Below are positions 54,776 through 62,468 of a DNA stretch of 64,000 nt, in pieces. The stretch is from Peptococcaceae bacterium CEB3 (GTDB taxonomy: Bacteria; Bacillota; Desulfitobacteriia; Desulfitobacteriales; Desulfitobacteriaceae): the NCBI GenBank assembly GCA_001029295.1, contig LDXJ01000055.1, forward strand, positions 84,063 to 148,062, given 5' to 3'. A model generated the notes under the pieces. The model was given only the letters and a program-made list of their open reading frames with translations, made no database searches and was not told the origin of the DNA. Each line of letters opens with the position of its first letter. The first letter of the stretch is position 1. A program made the position numbers and the translations under genes.

Positions 54776-55408
54776 TTATCCAGGCGGGGGACCGATTAAC
54801 CGCCGCCGCTCAGGCGGGTTTTCCGAGTGTTGGTGTTTACGAGGGCGCACCAGCACAAGATCGAGGACGACCAGGATGAGAATGGCGACCAGGACCGCGC
54901 CAAGTCCCGAGGAAGAAGGAAGAGCAGCAGAGGAATACGTGCCCGTAAAATAGGGGGTCGCTTGTGCGGGAGGAGGAGCGGGTCCGACCATTCCAAAGTT
55001 GGCGGGGCCCGGCTGCCGCCCGGGAAGGGGCGCGGCTGGGGGGGCAGCGGAATAAGAAGGGTGGGAGCGGCTGGGCGGGGCCGGATAAGCCGAAGTCGGA
55101 TAAGTTAAAGAGGTTCCGCCCAGGCAGGCGCCGGGCGGATAGCCGTGGTTCCGCTTGAGGGCGGGTGTCTGAAAAGGATAGGCGGCAGATTGAGCCGGGG
55201 GAGGACCGGAGGCAGGACGAACCGAAGGAGGAGTGGAGGTAAATTGAGCGGGAGAGGGACCCGGGGCAAGCCGAGCCGCGGAAGGTGCGGAGGCAAATTG
55301 GGCCGGCGGAGGACCGGGAGGGAATTGAGCCCGAGGGGGTCCGGGGGGTGCGGGATAAGGCGGCTGCCGTGAAAAGGCCGTATGAAACAGTCTGGCTCCG
55401 TGTGACAT
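54776..55408 (-). CDS. proline-rich protein with C-terminal membrane anchor
   Basis: Not a recognised family. About 210 residues: a disordered Pro/Ala/Gly/Ser part with imperfect repeats (GPPPAQFASAPSAARLAPG, GPSPAQFTSTPPSVRPASG, GPPPAQS), then one transmembrane helix near the end (GLGAVLVAILILVVLDLVLV) and a short basic tail, suggesting a tail anchor. Start 55408 is preferred, with GGGGAGGGGG upstream, over ATG 55435, which would put that site inside the gene. Repeats make the frame easy to expand or shrink. It could be a spore-surface type protein, but nothing shows it. Confidence 0.6.
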   Translation of the reverse strand: MSHGARLFHTAFSRQPPYPAPPGPPRAQFPPGPPPAQFASAPSAARLAPGPSPAQFTSTPPSVRPASGPPPAQSAAYPFQTPALKRNHGYPPGACLGGTSLTYPTSAYPAPPSRSHPSYSAAPPAAPLPGRQPGPANFGMVGPAPPPAQATPYFTGTYSSAALPSSSGLGAVLVAILILVVLDLVLVRPRKHQHSENPPERRRLIGPPPG

Positions 55409-55589
55409 CCTTCCGTACCCCCTCCCCTTGTCCATTCGATCTATGTCCCAGTCAGAATCAATCCGGTTGCAATCAATTCGGAGCTATGTGTCTTCTAGTG
55501 GTGCTTCTAATCAGTTCTAATCAATTCGATGCCGTAAACACTTCTGCAGAAAAAGAATGACGCTTCTCGCCAAGCCTATGGGAGCCGGC

Positions 55590-55740
55590 TGAGAGTACAT
55601 GCACTCGGATCTCGGGTCTCCGGCCTCCGGCCTCGGTCGCGGGTCTTGGGTCTCTGACCTCCGGCCTCTGATCTCCGACCTCTGACGTAGAGTACATGCA
55701 CTCCGGTTTCCGGCTGCTGACCTCAGGCCTCTGATTCGGC
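55590..55740 (+). repeat. degenerate CCGGCCTCTGA-type repeats
   Basis: Short repeating blocks related to GGTCTCCGGCCTCCGGCCTC and CCTCTGATCTCCGACCTCTGA. GAGTACATGCACTC occurs exactly at 55593-55606 and 55690-55703. It is noncoding as far as I can see. Confidence 0.65.
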
Positions 55741-55755
55741 CATCTGAGGTCTTGG

Positions 55756-56112
55756 TCACTGGGCAGCGGACGATGAGGGAAGTTGTTCCTCTGCTGGGGC
55801 TCTGTTCTTGCGGAAAAGCCCGACATAGGGTTCCGGTGCCCAAGATTCGTTTTCATAAGAAGATTCCGGCCCGGCGAAGCTTTCCTGTTTGTGGAACAGT
55901 TTGCCCAGGAGGATTCCGCGCGAGGCGGAAGGGTCGGAGTCGCCGGGGGTATTTTCCGCGGCCTCAGCTTCTGCGCTGTCCGTTTGGGCGACGGCTTCAG
56001 GAGCAACTTCGCCGGTGGTCTCCTCCCGGATCTCCTCGACGGGAGTGGGATTCGCCTGATGGGATTGTTTGGGGTCGCATTTTTTTTGTTTTTTCAGGCT
56101 GGAAAAAAACAC
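55756..56112 (-). CDS. small acidic protein of unknown function
   Basis: A 118-residue protein, unrecognised. It has a basic start MFFSSLKKQKKCDPK, then a Glu/Ala-rich, probably unfolded middle (ETTGEVAPEAVAQTDSAEAEAAENT) and a Ser/Glu-rich end. GTG 56112 lies eight bases after GGAGGTG, which supports translation. A plus-strand frame over the same DNA (55783-56196) has no good site and is less likely. Confidence 0.5.
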   Translation of the reverse strand: MFFSSLKKQKKCDPKQSHQANPTPVEEIREETTGEVAPEAVAQTDSAEAEAAENTPGDSDPSASRGILLGKLFHKQESFAGPESSYENESWAPEPYVGLFRKNRAPAEEQLPSSSAAQ

Positions 56113-56282
56113 GGTCTTACACCTCCAGACAGTGCCGACTTTGTGATTTCTACTGGTATTATATTCCTTAAGCGGGCTCTTGTGACAGAATCGTAACTCG
56201 CCGCCCCCACGGTTTCAACCGTCTGGAAAAGGCGGGTTTGCTCGTGGGTTTCCGGTTTCAGTCCGAAAACTTGAGGGAACAC

Positions 56283-56311
56283 TTCCCAAAGGATGGTTCG
56301 TCCTCTATAAT
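56283..56311 (+). promoter_or_regulatory. trpC promoter with overlapping inverted repeat
   Basis: TTCCCA, 17 bases, TATAAT (56306-56311). The -35 is part of GGGAA-CAC-TTCCC (56275-56287), a possible operator. No T-box or leader peptide was recognised. Confidence 0.5.
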
Positions 56312-56388
56312 TAGAACACGGGTTCCGCTGAATTTGGTTAAACTAGGTCCGGAAGTGTCCGCGTGGTCGCGGGAAAAGGGGTGGAGAT

Positions 56389-57195
56389 ATGCCTGCCGAT
56401 ATTTTGAATGAGATCGTTGCCGCCAAGAAAAAGAGACTGGCCGCCGCGGAGAAAGAAGTCTCCTTGTCTGAGCTGTGGAAGCGGTTGGAACAAAAAACGC
56501 CGCCTCGTCGCCTCTGGCCTTTCGCGCCGGGGGGGTTTGCCCTGATCGCCGAGGTGAAACGCGCTTCACCCAGCCGAGGGAAGATCGAATGGGCTCTGGA
56601 TTTGCCCGGGATTGTGCGGGGATATGCTGCGGGCGGGGCAGGGGCTGTTTCGGTCTTGACGGAGGAAGACTTTTTTGGGGGCGGTCTGCACGATTTCAGT
56701 GCGGTGCGAGAGCTGAGCGCCCTGCCCCTGCTGCGCAAAGATTTCATGTGGACCGAGTATCAACTGGTGGAAAGCAGAGTTTGGGGGGCCGATGCCGTTT
56801 TGCTGATTACGGCGCTTCTGGGCGGAGAAAAGCTGCGCGGCCTGGTGCGCCTGGCCCGCGAACTGAAGCTCGAAGCCTTGGTGGAATGCCATGACCGTCA
56901 GGAAGTGGAACAGGCCCTGGAGGCCGGTGCCCGGATATTGGGCATCAACAACCGCAACCTGCGCACTTTTGAGGTCTCTTTGGAGACGACTCTGGAGTTG
57001 CTGCCTTTTATCCCTTCGGAGGCGGTTGTGATCAGCGAGAGCGGCATCTCCGGTCCGGAAGATGTAAAGCGCCTGGCCGCGGCCGGGGTTAACGGCGCCT
57101 TGGTGGGAGAATCCTGTGTCCGCCGGGCCGCCCCGGGGGATTATGTAGGAGAATTGGTCAGCGAGGGGAGTGCGGCTTACCGGGAGAGGCGCTGA
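56389..57195 (+). CDS. trpC: indole-3-glycerol phosphate synthase
   Basis: TrpC, 268 residues, a TIM barrel of tryptophan synthesis. It begins ILNEIVAAKKKRLAAAE; ALIAEVKRASPSRG holds the catalytic Lys. Further motifs are VSVLTEEDFFGG, LLRKDFMWTEYQL, LGINNRNLRTFEV and VISESGI. A GGTGGAG site precedes the ATG. Only trpF accompanies it; trpEGDBA are not in the window. Confidence 0.96.
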   Translation: MPADILNEIVAAKKKRLAAAEKEVSLSELWKRLEQKTPPRRLWPFAPGGFALIAEVKRASPSRGKIEWALDLPGIVRGYAAGGAGAVSVLTEEDFFGGGLHDFSAVRELSALPLLRKDFMWTEYQLVESRVWGADAVLLITALLGGEKLRGLVRLARELKLEALVECHDRQEVEQALEAGARILGINNRNLRTFEVSLETTLELLPFIPSEAVVISESGISGPEDVKRLAAAGVNGALVGESCVRRAAPGDYVGELVSEGSAAYRERR

Positions 57196-57355
57196 GTGGT
57201 GAGTCGAATGAAAAGGGCAATCCGAGGGTTAGGGCGCTAATGCTGCCTGCCGATGCACTCTAATGCAGTCTGACGCAGTCGTGTGAGATTCGGAGTGCCG
57301 GTCCGTATTAGCAACATTGTGAGAAAGGGTCAACGAGCGGGAAGGAGTCAGGGGC

Positions 57356-58003
57356 ATGGTGAGAGTAAAAATCTGCGGGATCCGCTCCCGGGAAGAGGCG
57401 ACTTGGGCCGTGGAAGCGGGAGCGGACGCTTTGGGTTTTGTTTTTCATCTTTCGAGCCGGCGCCATATCGATGAAGAATCCGTCCGCAGGATTACTTCGG
57501 CCCTGCCGCCCTTTGTGGCCAGGGTGGGGGTGTTTGTCAACAGCCCGAGACAAGGGATCGAAAGAGCTATCCGCAGGTGCGGCCTGACAGCGGTGCAGCT
57601 GCACGGCCAAGAGAGGGCGGAAGCATTCCGGGGGGCCGGTTTTCCCATCATCAAAGCCCTGCAAGTGCCGGGGAAGGCCGGGGCAGGCCCAGCGGCCGGG
57701 AGGGAGTTGGAGGAGTGGCAAGGAGTTGCTCAAGCCATCCTCTTGGACTCAACCCACTTGGGGCAATTTGGCGGGACAGGCACCGCCTGGTCCTGGCAAG
57801 AGGCCGGGGAGCGGCTGGGGCAAATCACTGAGGCGGGTTTTCCCCTGATCCTGGCCGGGGGACTCACCCCGGAAAATGTCCGCCGGGGAATCGAAGAAAC
57901 CCGCCCATACGCGGTCGACGTCAGTTCGGGTGTGGAAAAAGAAGGGGTCAAGGATCGCGATCTGATCCGGAAATTCATGCGGCGGGTGAGAGAGGACGGA
58001 TGA
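57356..58003 (+). CDS. trpF: phosphoribosylanthranilate isomerase
   Basis: TrpF, 215 residues, a TIM barrel. VRVKICGIRSREEATWAVEAGADALGFVF has the catalytic Cys near residue 6; AVQLHGQE, LLDSTHLGQFGGTGTAWSW (catalytic Asp) and LAGGLTPENV follow. The last five residues (REDG and stop) are coded by the first unit of a 14-base tandem repeat that continues past the gene. GGAAGGAG precedes ATG 57356. About 160 bases separate it from trpC. Confidence 0.95.
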   Translation: MVRVKICGIRSREEATWAVEAGADALGFVFHLSSRRHIDEESVRRITSALPPFVARVGVFVNSPRQGIERAIRRCGLTAVQLHGQERAEAFRGAGFPIIKALQVPGKAGAGPAAGRELEEWQGVAQAILLDSTHLGQFGGTGTAWSWQEAGERLGQITEAGFPLILAGGLTPENVRRGIEETRPYAVDVSSGVEKEGVKDRDLIRKFMRRVREDG

Positions 58004-58093
58004 GAGAGGACGGATGAGAGAGGACGGATGAGAGAGGACGGGTGAGACAGGACGGGTGAGAGAGGAATAGAGAGGAATAGAGAGGAATAGTGA
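57988..58093 (+). repeat. 14-base and 10-base tandem repeats at trpF end
   Basis: GAGAGAGGACGGAT five times in a row (last two with GGGT, one with GAGACAGG), then about three copies of GAGAGGAATA. The first unit lies in the trpF coding end and supplies its stop codon. Confidence 0.9.
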
Positions 58094-58100
58094 GGTGGCC

Positions 58101-59135
58101 TTAGGCCTGTTTCCGGCCGGAATAGATATTTCGCCTCAGTTCCCCTTGGATTTCCTTCAGGAGAGAGAAGGAGCGCTCGACACTGGCCGCCCCGTCGGCA
58201 TTGATCAGGCAGCAGCGCGAAGGAGCGAGCCAGGCCCGGTCGTAAATGAGGTCGGCGTCAATCCCGTGCCGGTCCAGAAAGTCCCAGGATTCCAGGAGGC
58301 GGGAGGTGAGGCTGGCGGCGGATTCTGGGCCAAGTTCCGCCGTGAGGGTCGGGGTAAGGCCCCAGGCGATGATTTTGCCCCGACGCAAAAATTCGCCCAG
58401 CTCATCCAGATAGCGGATGAGGATGTGTCCCCAGCTGAAGACATCCACGGAGAGGATATCCAAATCCGCCCCCAACAGAAAAGACCAGTCGGGGTTGCCG
58501 CAGAGGTGCACTCCTTTGGGTCCGGGCAGCTTGGCCAAGAAAGCGCGGTATTCGGTTTGCGCCAACTCGGACGTGTAAGCGCTGAAGGAATTAAAGATCA
58601 TTTCCAGCCCCGGTTCGTCCAGCCAGACGAAAGGGTGAGGATGAACCGATTGCAGCCGGGAATATTGCCAGGCAATTTTTTTGTAAAGAAAGTCATAAAG
58701 GATTTCGCGCACAAAGTCGTTGTAGATCATGGGTTTCAGCTCTTCGTCGCATATTTTCAGACCAAAGCTGACAGGCCCGACGGTTTGTCCCCGCACCAGG
58801 GGGTAAGCCGAAAGATCAAGCGTGAGAAAGTGGCGGAAAGCCGTGGAAAATTCCTCGGAGAGAGCAAAGTACGAAGGATCGTCACTCGCTTCCAGATAGG
58901 CGTCGATTTCGGCGGCGAAACGCTCGTTGGAAAAACGCAGAACTTCTTTTTCCTCGTCGATCAAGATTCCGGGGAAATGCTCGGCAAATTGGGCATACAT
59001 ATCTTCTTTGAAACGGAAATGGGGGAGTTGGGGCCAAAAAGGAATATCGAGGGAAAGCGCCAAGTTTTGCGCTCCGATCAGGTCCGTGTGGGGGAGAATG
59101 CCCATAGCCGTCGTAAGTCCTTTTCCGGGCAGCAC
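58101..59135 (-). CDS. MetE-core/UROD-like methyltransferase
   Basis: A 344-residue TIM-barrel protein resembling the C-terminal catalytic half of cobalamin-independent methionine synthase. VWLDEPGLEM matches the IDEPALRE-type motif. VHLCGN (His210, Cys212) and the distal CCLINADGAA (Cys308/309) are candidate zinc ligands. It lacks the MetE N-terminal half. Short proteins of this type in anaerobes are reported to make methionine with a methylated corrinoid protein as donor, which suits the C1 genes here, but this is inference. GTG 59135 lies five bases after AAAGGGTGA; GTG 59144 would abut the site. Confidence 0.7.
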   Translation of the reverse strand: MLPGKGLTTAMGILPHTDLIGAQNLALSLDIPFWPQLPHFRFKEDMYAQFAEHFPGILIDEEKEVLRFSNERFAAEIDAYLEASDDPSYFALSEEFSTAFRHFLTLDLSAYPLVRGQTVGPVSFGLKICDEELKPMIYNDFVREILYDFLYKKIAWQYSRLQSVHPHPFVWLDEPGLEMIFNSFSAYTSELAQTEYRAFLAKLPGPKGVHLCGNPDWSFLLGADLDILSVDVFSWGHILIRYLDELGEFLRRGKIIAWGLTPTLTAELGPESAASLTSRLLESWDFLDRHGIDADLIYDRAWLAPSRCCLINADGAASVERSFSLLKEIQGELRRNIYSGRKQA

Positions 59136-59474
59136 TTGAATCACCCTTTCTGCTCTAGCTACTGCCCGTAGTATAGCAGGGATTCTTCGCTTTCGTTGTG
59201 ATTTCGCTCACGCGTGCTCCCTGTCATCCGCGCTTCCCATCATCCGCGCTCCCTATCATCTCTGTCGATGTTTTCTCTGAGCGATCCGGGTGTAGTTTGG
59301 GCCATAGTTGACCAGGGTCTGGCATGAACCGACTCATACTTGAACGGGGTTATGCCCGAGTTATCCCCCGGGCCTTTTGAGCAGGCTTTAAGTGAAAAAT
59401 CGCTGTCACTTCGCATAAAGCAGAGCCGGTTGTTCAAAAACTAGGCTGAGAAAATGTGAAGTGGAGGGATTGTT
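59136..59474 (+). other. intergenic stretch with 16-base tandem repeats
   Basis: About 340 bases without a gene. GCTCCCTGTCATCCGC, GCTTCCCATCATCCGC and GCTCCCTATCATCTCT lie in tandem at 59216-59263. A TGAAAAATCGCTGTCACTTCG stretch near 59391 holds a short GTGA/TCAC inverted repeat. No promoter can be named with confidence. Confidence 0.6.
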
Positions 59475-60827
59475 ATGGCGGGAGATCGACGTTTTTCCCG
59501 AAAAGGCCGTAGATATCTGCTTGTCTTCCTTCTCGTATTTGTTTTGGCATCGACCGTGGCTGTGGGTTGGGTTGCGTCAGGACAAAGCCTCAGGGCCCCG
59601 GCTGTCCGAGCGAACCGGGGGGTAGTGAGAGAGTCCTGGCTGAACCGGCTGGGACTGAACGTCAAGGAGCTCGTGCTTGGGGGTTTCTCGGCGCCCAAAG
59701 GTGGGGAAGGTGCGGGGACCGGCGGGACCGGGGTCAGGCCGGGAACCGGGAAGGCCCAAGCGGGCAGCGGCGAAAGAACGGCGGGTCCGGAGACCTCCGG
59801 CAGCAGTGAGGCTCGGGGAGGCGCGCAAGCCTCGGGAGGAGCACAAGCCCCGGGTGAGGCGCAGGCATTTCGGGATGCGGCTCAGCCGGGCGCGGCTGGC
59901 AGCACTGAGGCCAAACCTTTTACGGTCCTGCTGGTTGGGGTGGACAATCGGCCTGGTGAACACTATATTAGTAATACGGACACCTTGATTCTCGCCCATC
60001 TTGATCCTACGGCTCACCGCCTCTGTCTCCTTTCGGTTCCCCGCGATACCCAGATTGATCTTCCGGGTCACGGGACGGAGAAAATCAACGCGGTAGCTCG
60101 TTTGGACCAGGGTCTGGGGGCTACGGCCAGAACTGTGGGAAGGCTGTTGAATGAGCCGGTCCAAGGTTACGTGGAAGTGAATTTTGCGGGTTTTAAGCGG
60201 ATTATCGATATCCTGGGGGGAGTTACGCTCACCGTTGACGAAAATATGTACTATGTCACCGGAGACAAAAAGGACGGAGTCATTAATTTGAAAAAGGGCA
60301 CCCAGCACTTAAACGGGTCCCAGGCTTTGCAATATGTTCGCTTCCGCTATGACCGCTTGGCGGATATTGCCCGGACGATGCGCCAGCAGACTTTCCTGAA
60401 GGCTGTCACCAAAGAGGTCTGGCAGGTGAAAACCCTGGCCAAGCTGCCCTGGCTTATTCCCGAGGCTTACCGTGCCGTACATACGGATCTTCCGTTGAGC
60501 ACTTTATTGACCTGGGGCGGCGCTCTCAGCCGCTACAGTGACCTGGAGGTAGTCTCCCAAACCCTGCCCGGTTCCTTCGCCATGGATAACGGGATCAGTT
60601 ATTGGCGGGTAGATCGAGCCCAAAGCCGCCGGGTTGCCCAAGCCTTATTTGAACGCGGTCAGAAAAGCCCGGTCTTCGTTCCCGCACCCGGGGCGGCGGC
60701 CAAGCCGGCGGCCAAGCCGGCCGCGACGGACCAACCGAACCAAGCGGATGAAGCCAGTTTGCCCGTGTCTTCGCCGGAGGTGCTCGGAGAGAAATCAGGC
60801 ACAGCCTCCGAAAGCAACTTCCCCTAA
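59475..60827 (+). CDS. LytR-CpsA-Psr (LCP) family protein
   Basis: A 450-residue membrane-anchored LCP protein, which attaches wall polymers to peptidoglycan using polyprenyl-linked donors. It has one N-terminal helix (about residues 14-33), a Gly/Ala/Ser-rich linker (about 70-145), and an LCP domain with VLLVGVDNRPGE, ISNTDTLILAHLD, LLSVPRDTQIDLPGHG, KINAVARL and YVRFRYD. The last 50 residues are Ala/Pro-rich. ATG 59475 follows GTGGAGGG. Confidence 0.94.
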   Translation: MAGDRRFSRKGRRYLLVFLLVFVLASTVAVGWVASGQSLRAPAVRANRGVVRESWLNRLGLNVKELVLGGFSAPKGGEGAGTGGTGVRPGTGKAQAGSGERTAGPETSGSSEARGGAQASGGAQAPGEAQAFRDAAQPGAAGSTEAKPFTVLLVGVDNRPGEHYISNTDTLILAHLDPTAHRLCLLSVPRDTQIDLPGHGTEKINAVARLDQGLGATARTVGRLLNEPVQGYVEVNFAGFKRIIDILGGVTLTVDENMYYVTGDKKDGVINLKKGTQHLNGSQALQYVRFRYDRLADIARTMRQQTFLKAVTKEVWQVKTLAKLPWLIPEAYRAVHTDLPLSTLLTWGGALSRYSDLEVVSQTLPGSFAMDNGISYWRVDRAQSRRVAQALFERGQKSPVFVPAPGAAAKPAAKPAATDQPNQADEASLPVSSPEVLGEKSGTASESNFP

Positions 60828-60959
60828 GATGGCCGGAGCTTCAAGACGTGGGGACAGTCTCAAGATGTGCGAACGGCCTGAAGATGGGGGATACCTCCGA
60901 AAGGTGCGAGACACAGCCCGAAGGTGTGTGAGATGGCCTGAAGAGAAGCGGTAAGGCGC

Positions 60960-61050
60960 GGCCGAAGGAAAGCATAAAAGCATACGAGAAAGGCCGAAGG
61001 AAAGCATACGAGAACGGCCGCGGGGAACGATACGAAAGCGGCCGGAGGGG
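60960..61050 (+). repeat. GGCCGAAGG tandem repeats before corA
   Basis: GGCCGAAGGAAAGCATA is exact at 60960-60976 and 60992-61008, with a degenerate third copy at 61016 and GGCCGGAGG at the end. Upstream (60840-60950) looser GGCCTGAAGATG units continue. Confidence 0.75.
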
Positions 61051-61057
61051 AGATTTT

Positions 61058-62032
61058 GTGGAAAGGTATTGGGTTGACAGGGGCGGCTTTCGGCCGCTGA
61101 CCGGGGAGTCGCCCCCGGCGGGGGCAGGCCGGGCCGGAGGATTTCTCTTGACGGTTTTGGCCCCGGAGGAGTGGGGCCAGCTTCCCAAGGTTTTGAACCG
61201 GGAAGTTGACGAGCCGCTGGCGCAAACGCTGACACGGCTGCAAGAGCAGGTCGATCAGGCTTATCAGCCCAGGCGCAACCAGGGGTTCCTCGGGATTCAT
61301 CCTGGGGCGGAAAAATTGGTTCCCGGCTTGAGCTATGTCTGTTATCGGGGCCTTGACAAGGAAGGGAAAGAATATCCGATCCGTTTTTTTCTCAGCCGGG
61401 AGAGTTTTGTCTTATTGGGCTGGGGCGGGTTGAAACGGGAGCAGTTGGAAGAAAGAGCCGGCCGCGGGCTTTTGGTTTATGCCAGCCATCTCGCGCAGTT
61501 CATCGGCTCCCGGGTTCTGGAAGAACATCGGACGCTTGTGGAACGATTTGAGGATCAGATGGACTTGATTGAAGAGGGGATTCTCAAAGCGCCGAAACAG
61601 TGGCAGCAGAGCCGGATTCTTACGCTGCACCAGCGCGTGGTCGGCCTGAAAAAATCGCTCAATGCTCATCTGTCCGTCTATATCCGGATTGCCAACCTCG
61701 AGGAAGCGAGGGGGCAGTCCGATTGGCAGGAGCTTGTGCAAGACACGCAAAGGGAGTTGGAGAACGTCAGGCAAACCCATGAACTGGTGGAAAATCTGAG
61801 GGAAGCTTACCAAACGGCGCTCGACAACCGGGCGAACGACATCATGAAAATCCTGACTTTGTTGGCCACCGTCCTTTTGCCGATTAATCTCCTGACCAGT
61901 TTCTTCGGCATGAACTTCGAGAATATGCCCTTGATTCACCGGTCCTACGGGATGGTCTTCTTTTACGTCATGTGCGTGCTGATCATAGCAGCGAGTCTTT
62001 GGCTTTTTCACAAGATGAAATGGCAAAAATGA
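61058..62032 (+). CDS. corA: CorA-family magnesium transporter
   Basis: CorA-type divalent cation channel of 324 residues. A cytosolic funnel with a long stalk helix is followed by two C-terminal helices. The ion-selectivity GMN motif is present in SFFGMNFENMP. The last helix ends in a basic tail KMKWQK. GTG 61058 follows GGAGGGGAG. The N-terminus is more divergent than in classical CorA. Confidence 0.92.
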   Translation: MERYWVDRGGFRPLTGESPPAGAGRAGGFLLTVLAPEEWGQLPKVLNREVDEPLAQTLTRLQEQVDQAYQPRRNQGFLGIHPGAEKLVPGLSYVCYRGLDKEGKEYPIRFFLSRESFVLLGWGGLKREQLEERAGRGLLVYASHLAQFIGSRVLEEHRTLVERFEDQMDLIEEGILKAPKQWQQSRILTLHQRVVGLKKSLNAHLSVYIRIANLEEARGQSDWQELVQDTQRELENVRQTHELVENLREAYQTALDNRANDIMKILTLLATVLLPINLLTSFFGMNFENMPLIHRSYGMVFFYVMCVLIIAASLWLFHKMKWQK

Positions 62033-62048
62033 GGAAAGGAAGCTGGAT

Positions 62049-62390
62049 GTGGAAGATTTGTTCGAGAAACTAAGAGGATATTTGCACATGGAATCCGAAC
62101 TGCCTCTGCCTGACTTTTCGGCTTATTACGAAGAACTGATGGACTATTTGAGCCGTTCCTTCGACAACATGGACAAGGAGGAACGTCTGAAAGCCCGCTA
62201 TATCTGCTCGATCGTTCAGGCCAACGCGGACGCCCGGGTCAAGGCGAGTAAGGCCACGGCCAAGACGTTTCGCAAGATCAGCCGCAAATGCGCTTTCTGG
62301 GCAGATGCCATCGATTTCAGGCTATTGAAAGAAGGAGTCGGGCGCGCTGAAATTGACGAGGCCATGGAACAGTTTAATCGGGGTATGTAA
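62049..62390 (+). CDS. hypothetical protein, alpha-helical
   Basis: A 113-residue hydrophilic protein not assigned to a family. It is rich in charged residues and probably all-helical, with FDNMDKEERLKARYICSIVQANADARVKASKATAKTFRKISRK in the middle. GTG 62049 follows AAAGGAAG, 16 bases after corA, so it is likely in the same transcript. Confidence 0.65.
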   Translation: MEDLFEKLRGYLHMESELPLPDFSAYYEELMDYLSRSFDNMDKEERLKARYICSIVQANADARVKASKATAKTFRKISRKCAFWADAIDFRLLKEGVGRAEIDEAMEQFNRGM

Positions 62391-62468
62391 ACGAAACATT
62401 TCTCTTTTGCCCGACGTAATAAAGGTGGAAACGGCCGCGCGCAAGCCGGCGATGGAGGGGAGAAAGAG

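Noticed and set aside
55783..56196. Plus-strand frame opposite the acidic protein
   Set aside because: No Shine-Dalgarno, rich in Gly/Arg/Cys as expected for an antisense shadow; the minus-strand frame has GGAGGTG at correct distance.
57988..58093. Repeat array as CRISPR
   Set aside because: Units of 14 and 10 bases abut without spacers, and no cas genes are present.
58095..59171. Plus-strand frame of about 358 codons opposite the MetE-like gene
   Set aside because: An antisense shadow caused by GC-rich codon use; the minus strand has the conserved DEPG and HLCGN motifs.
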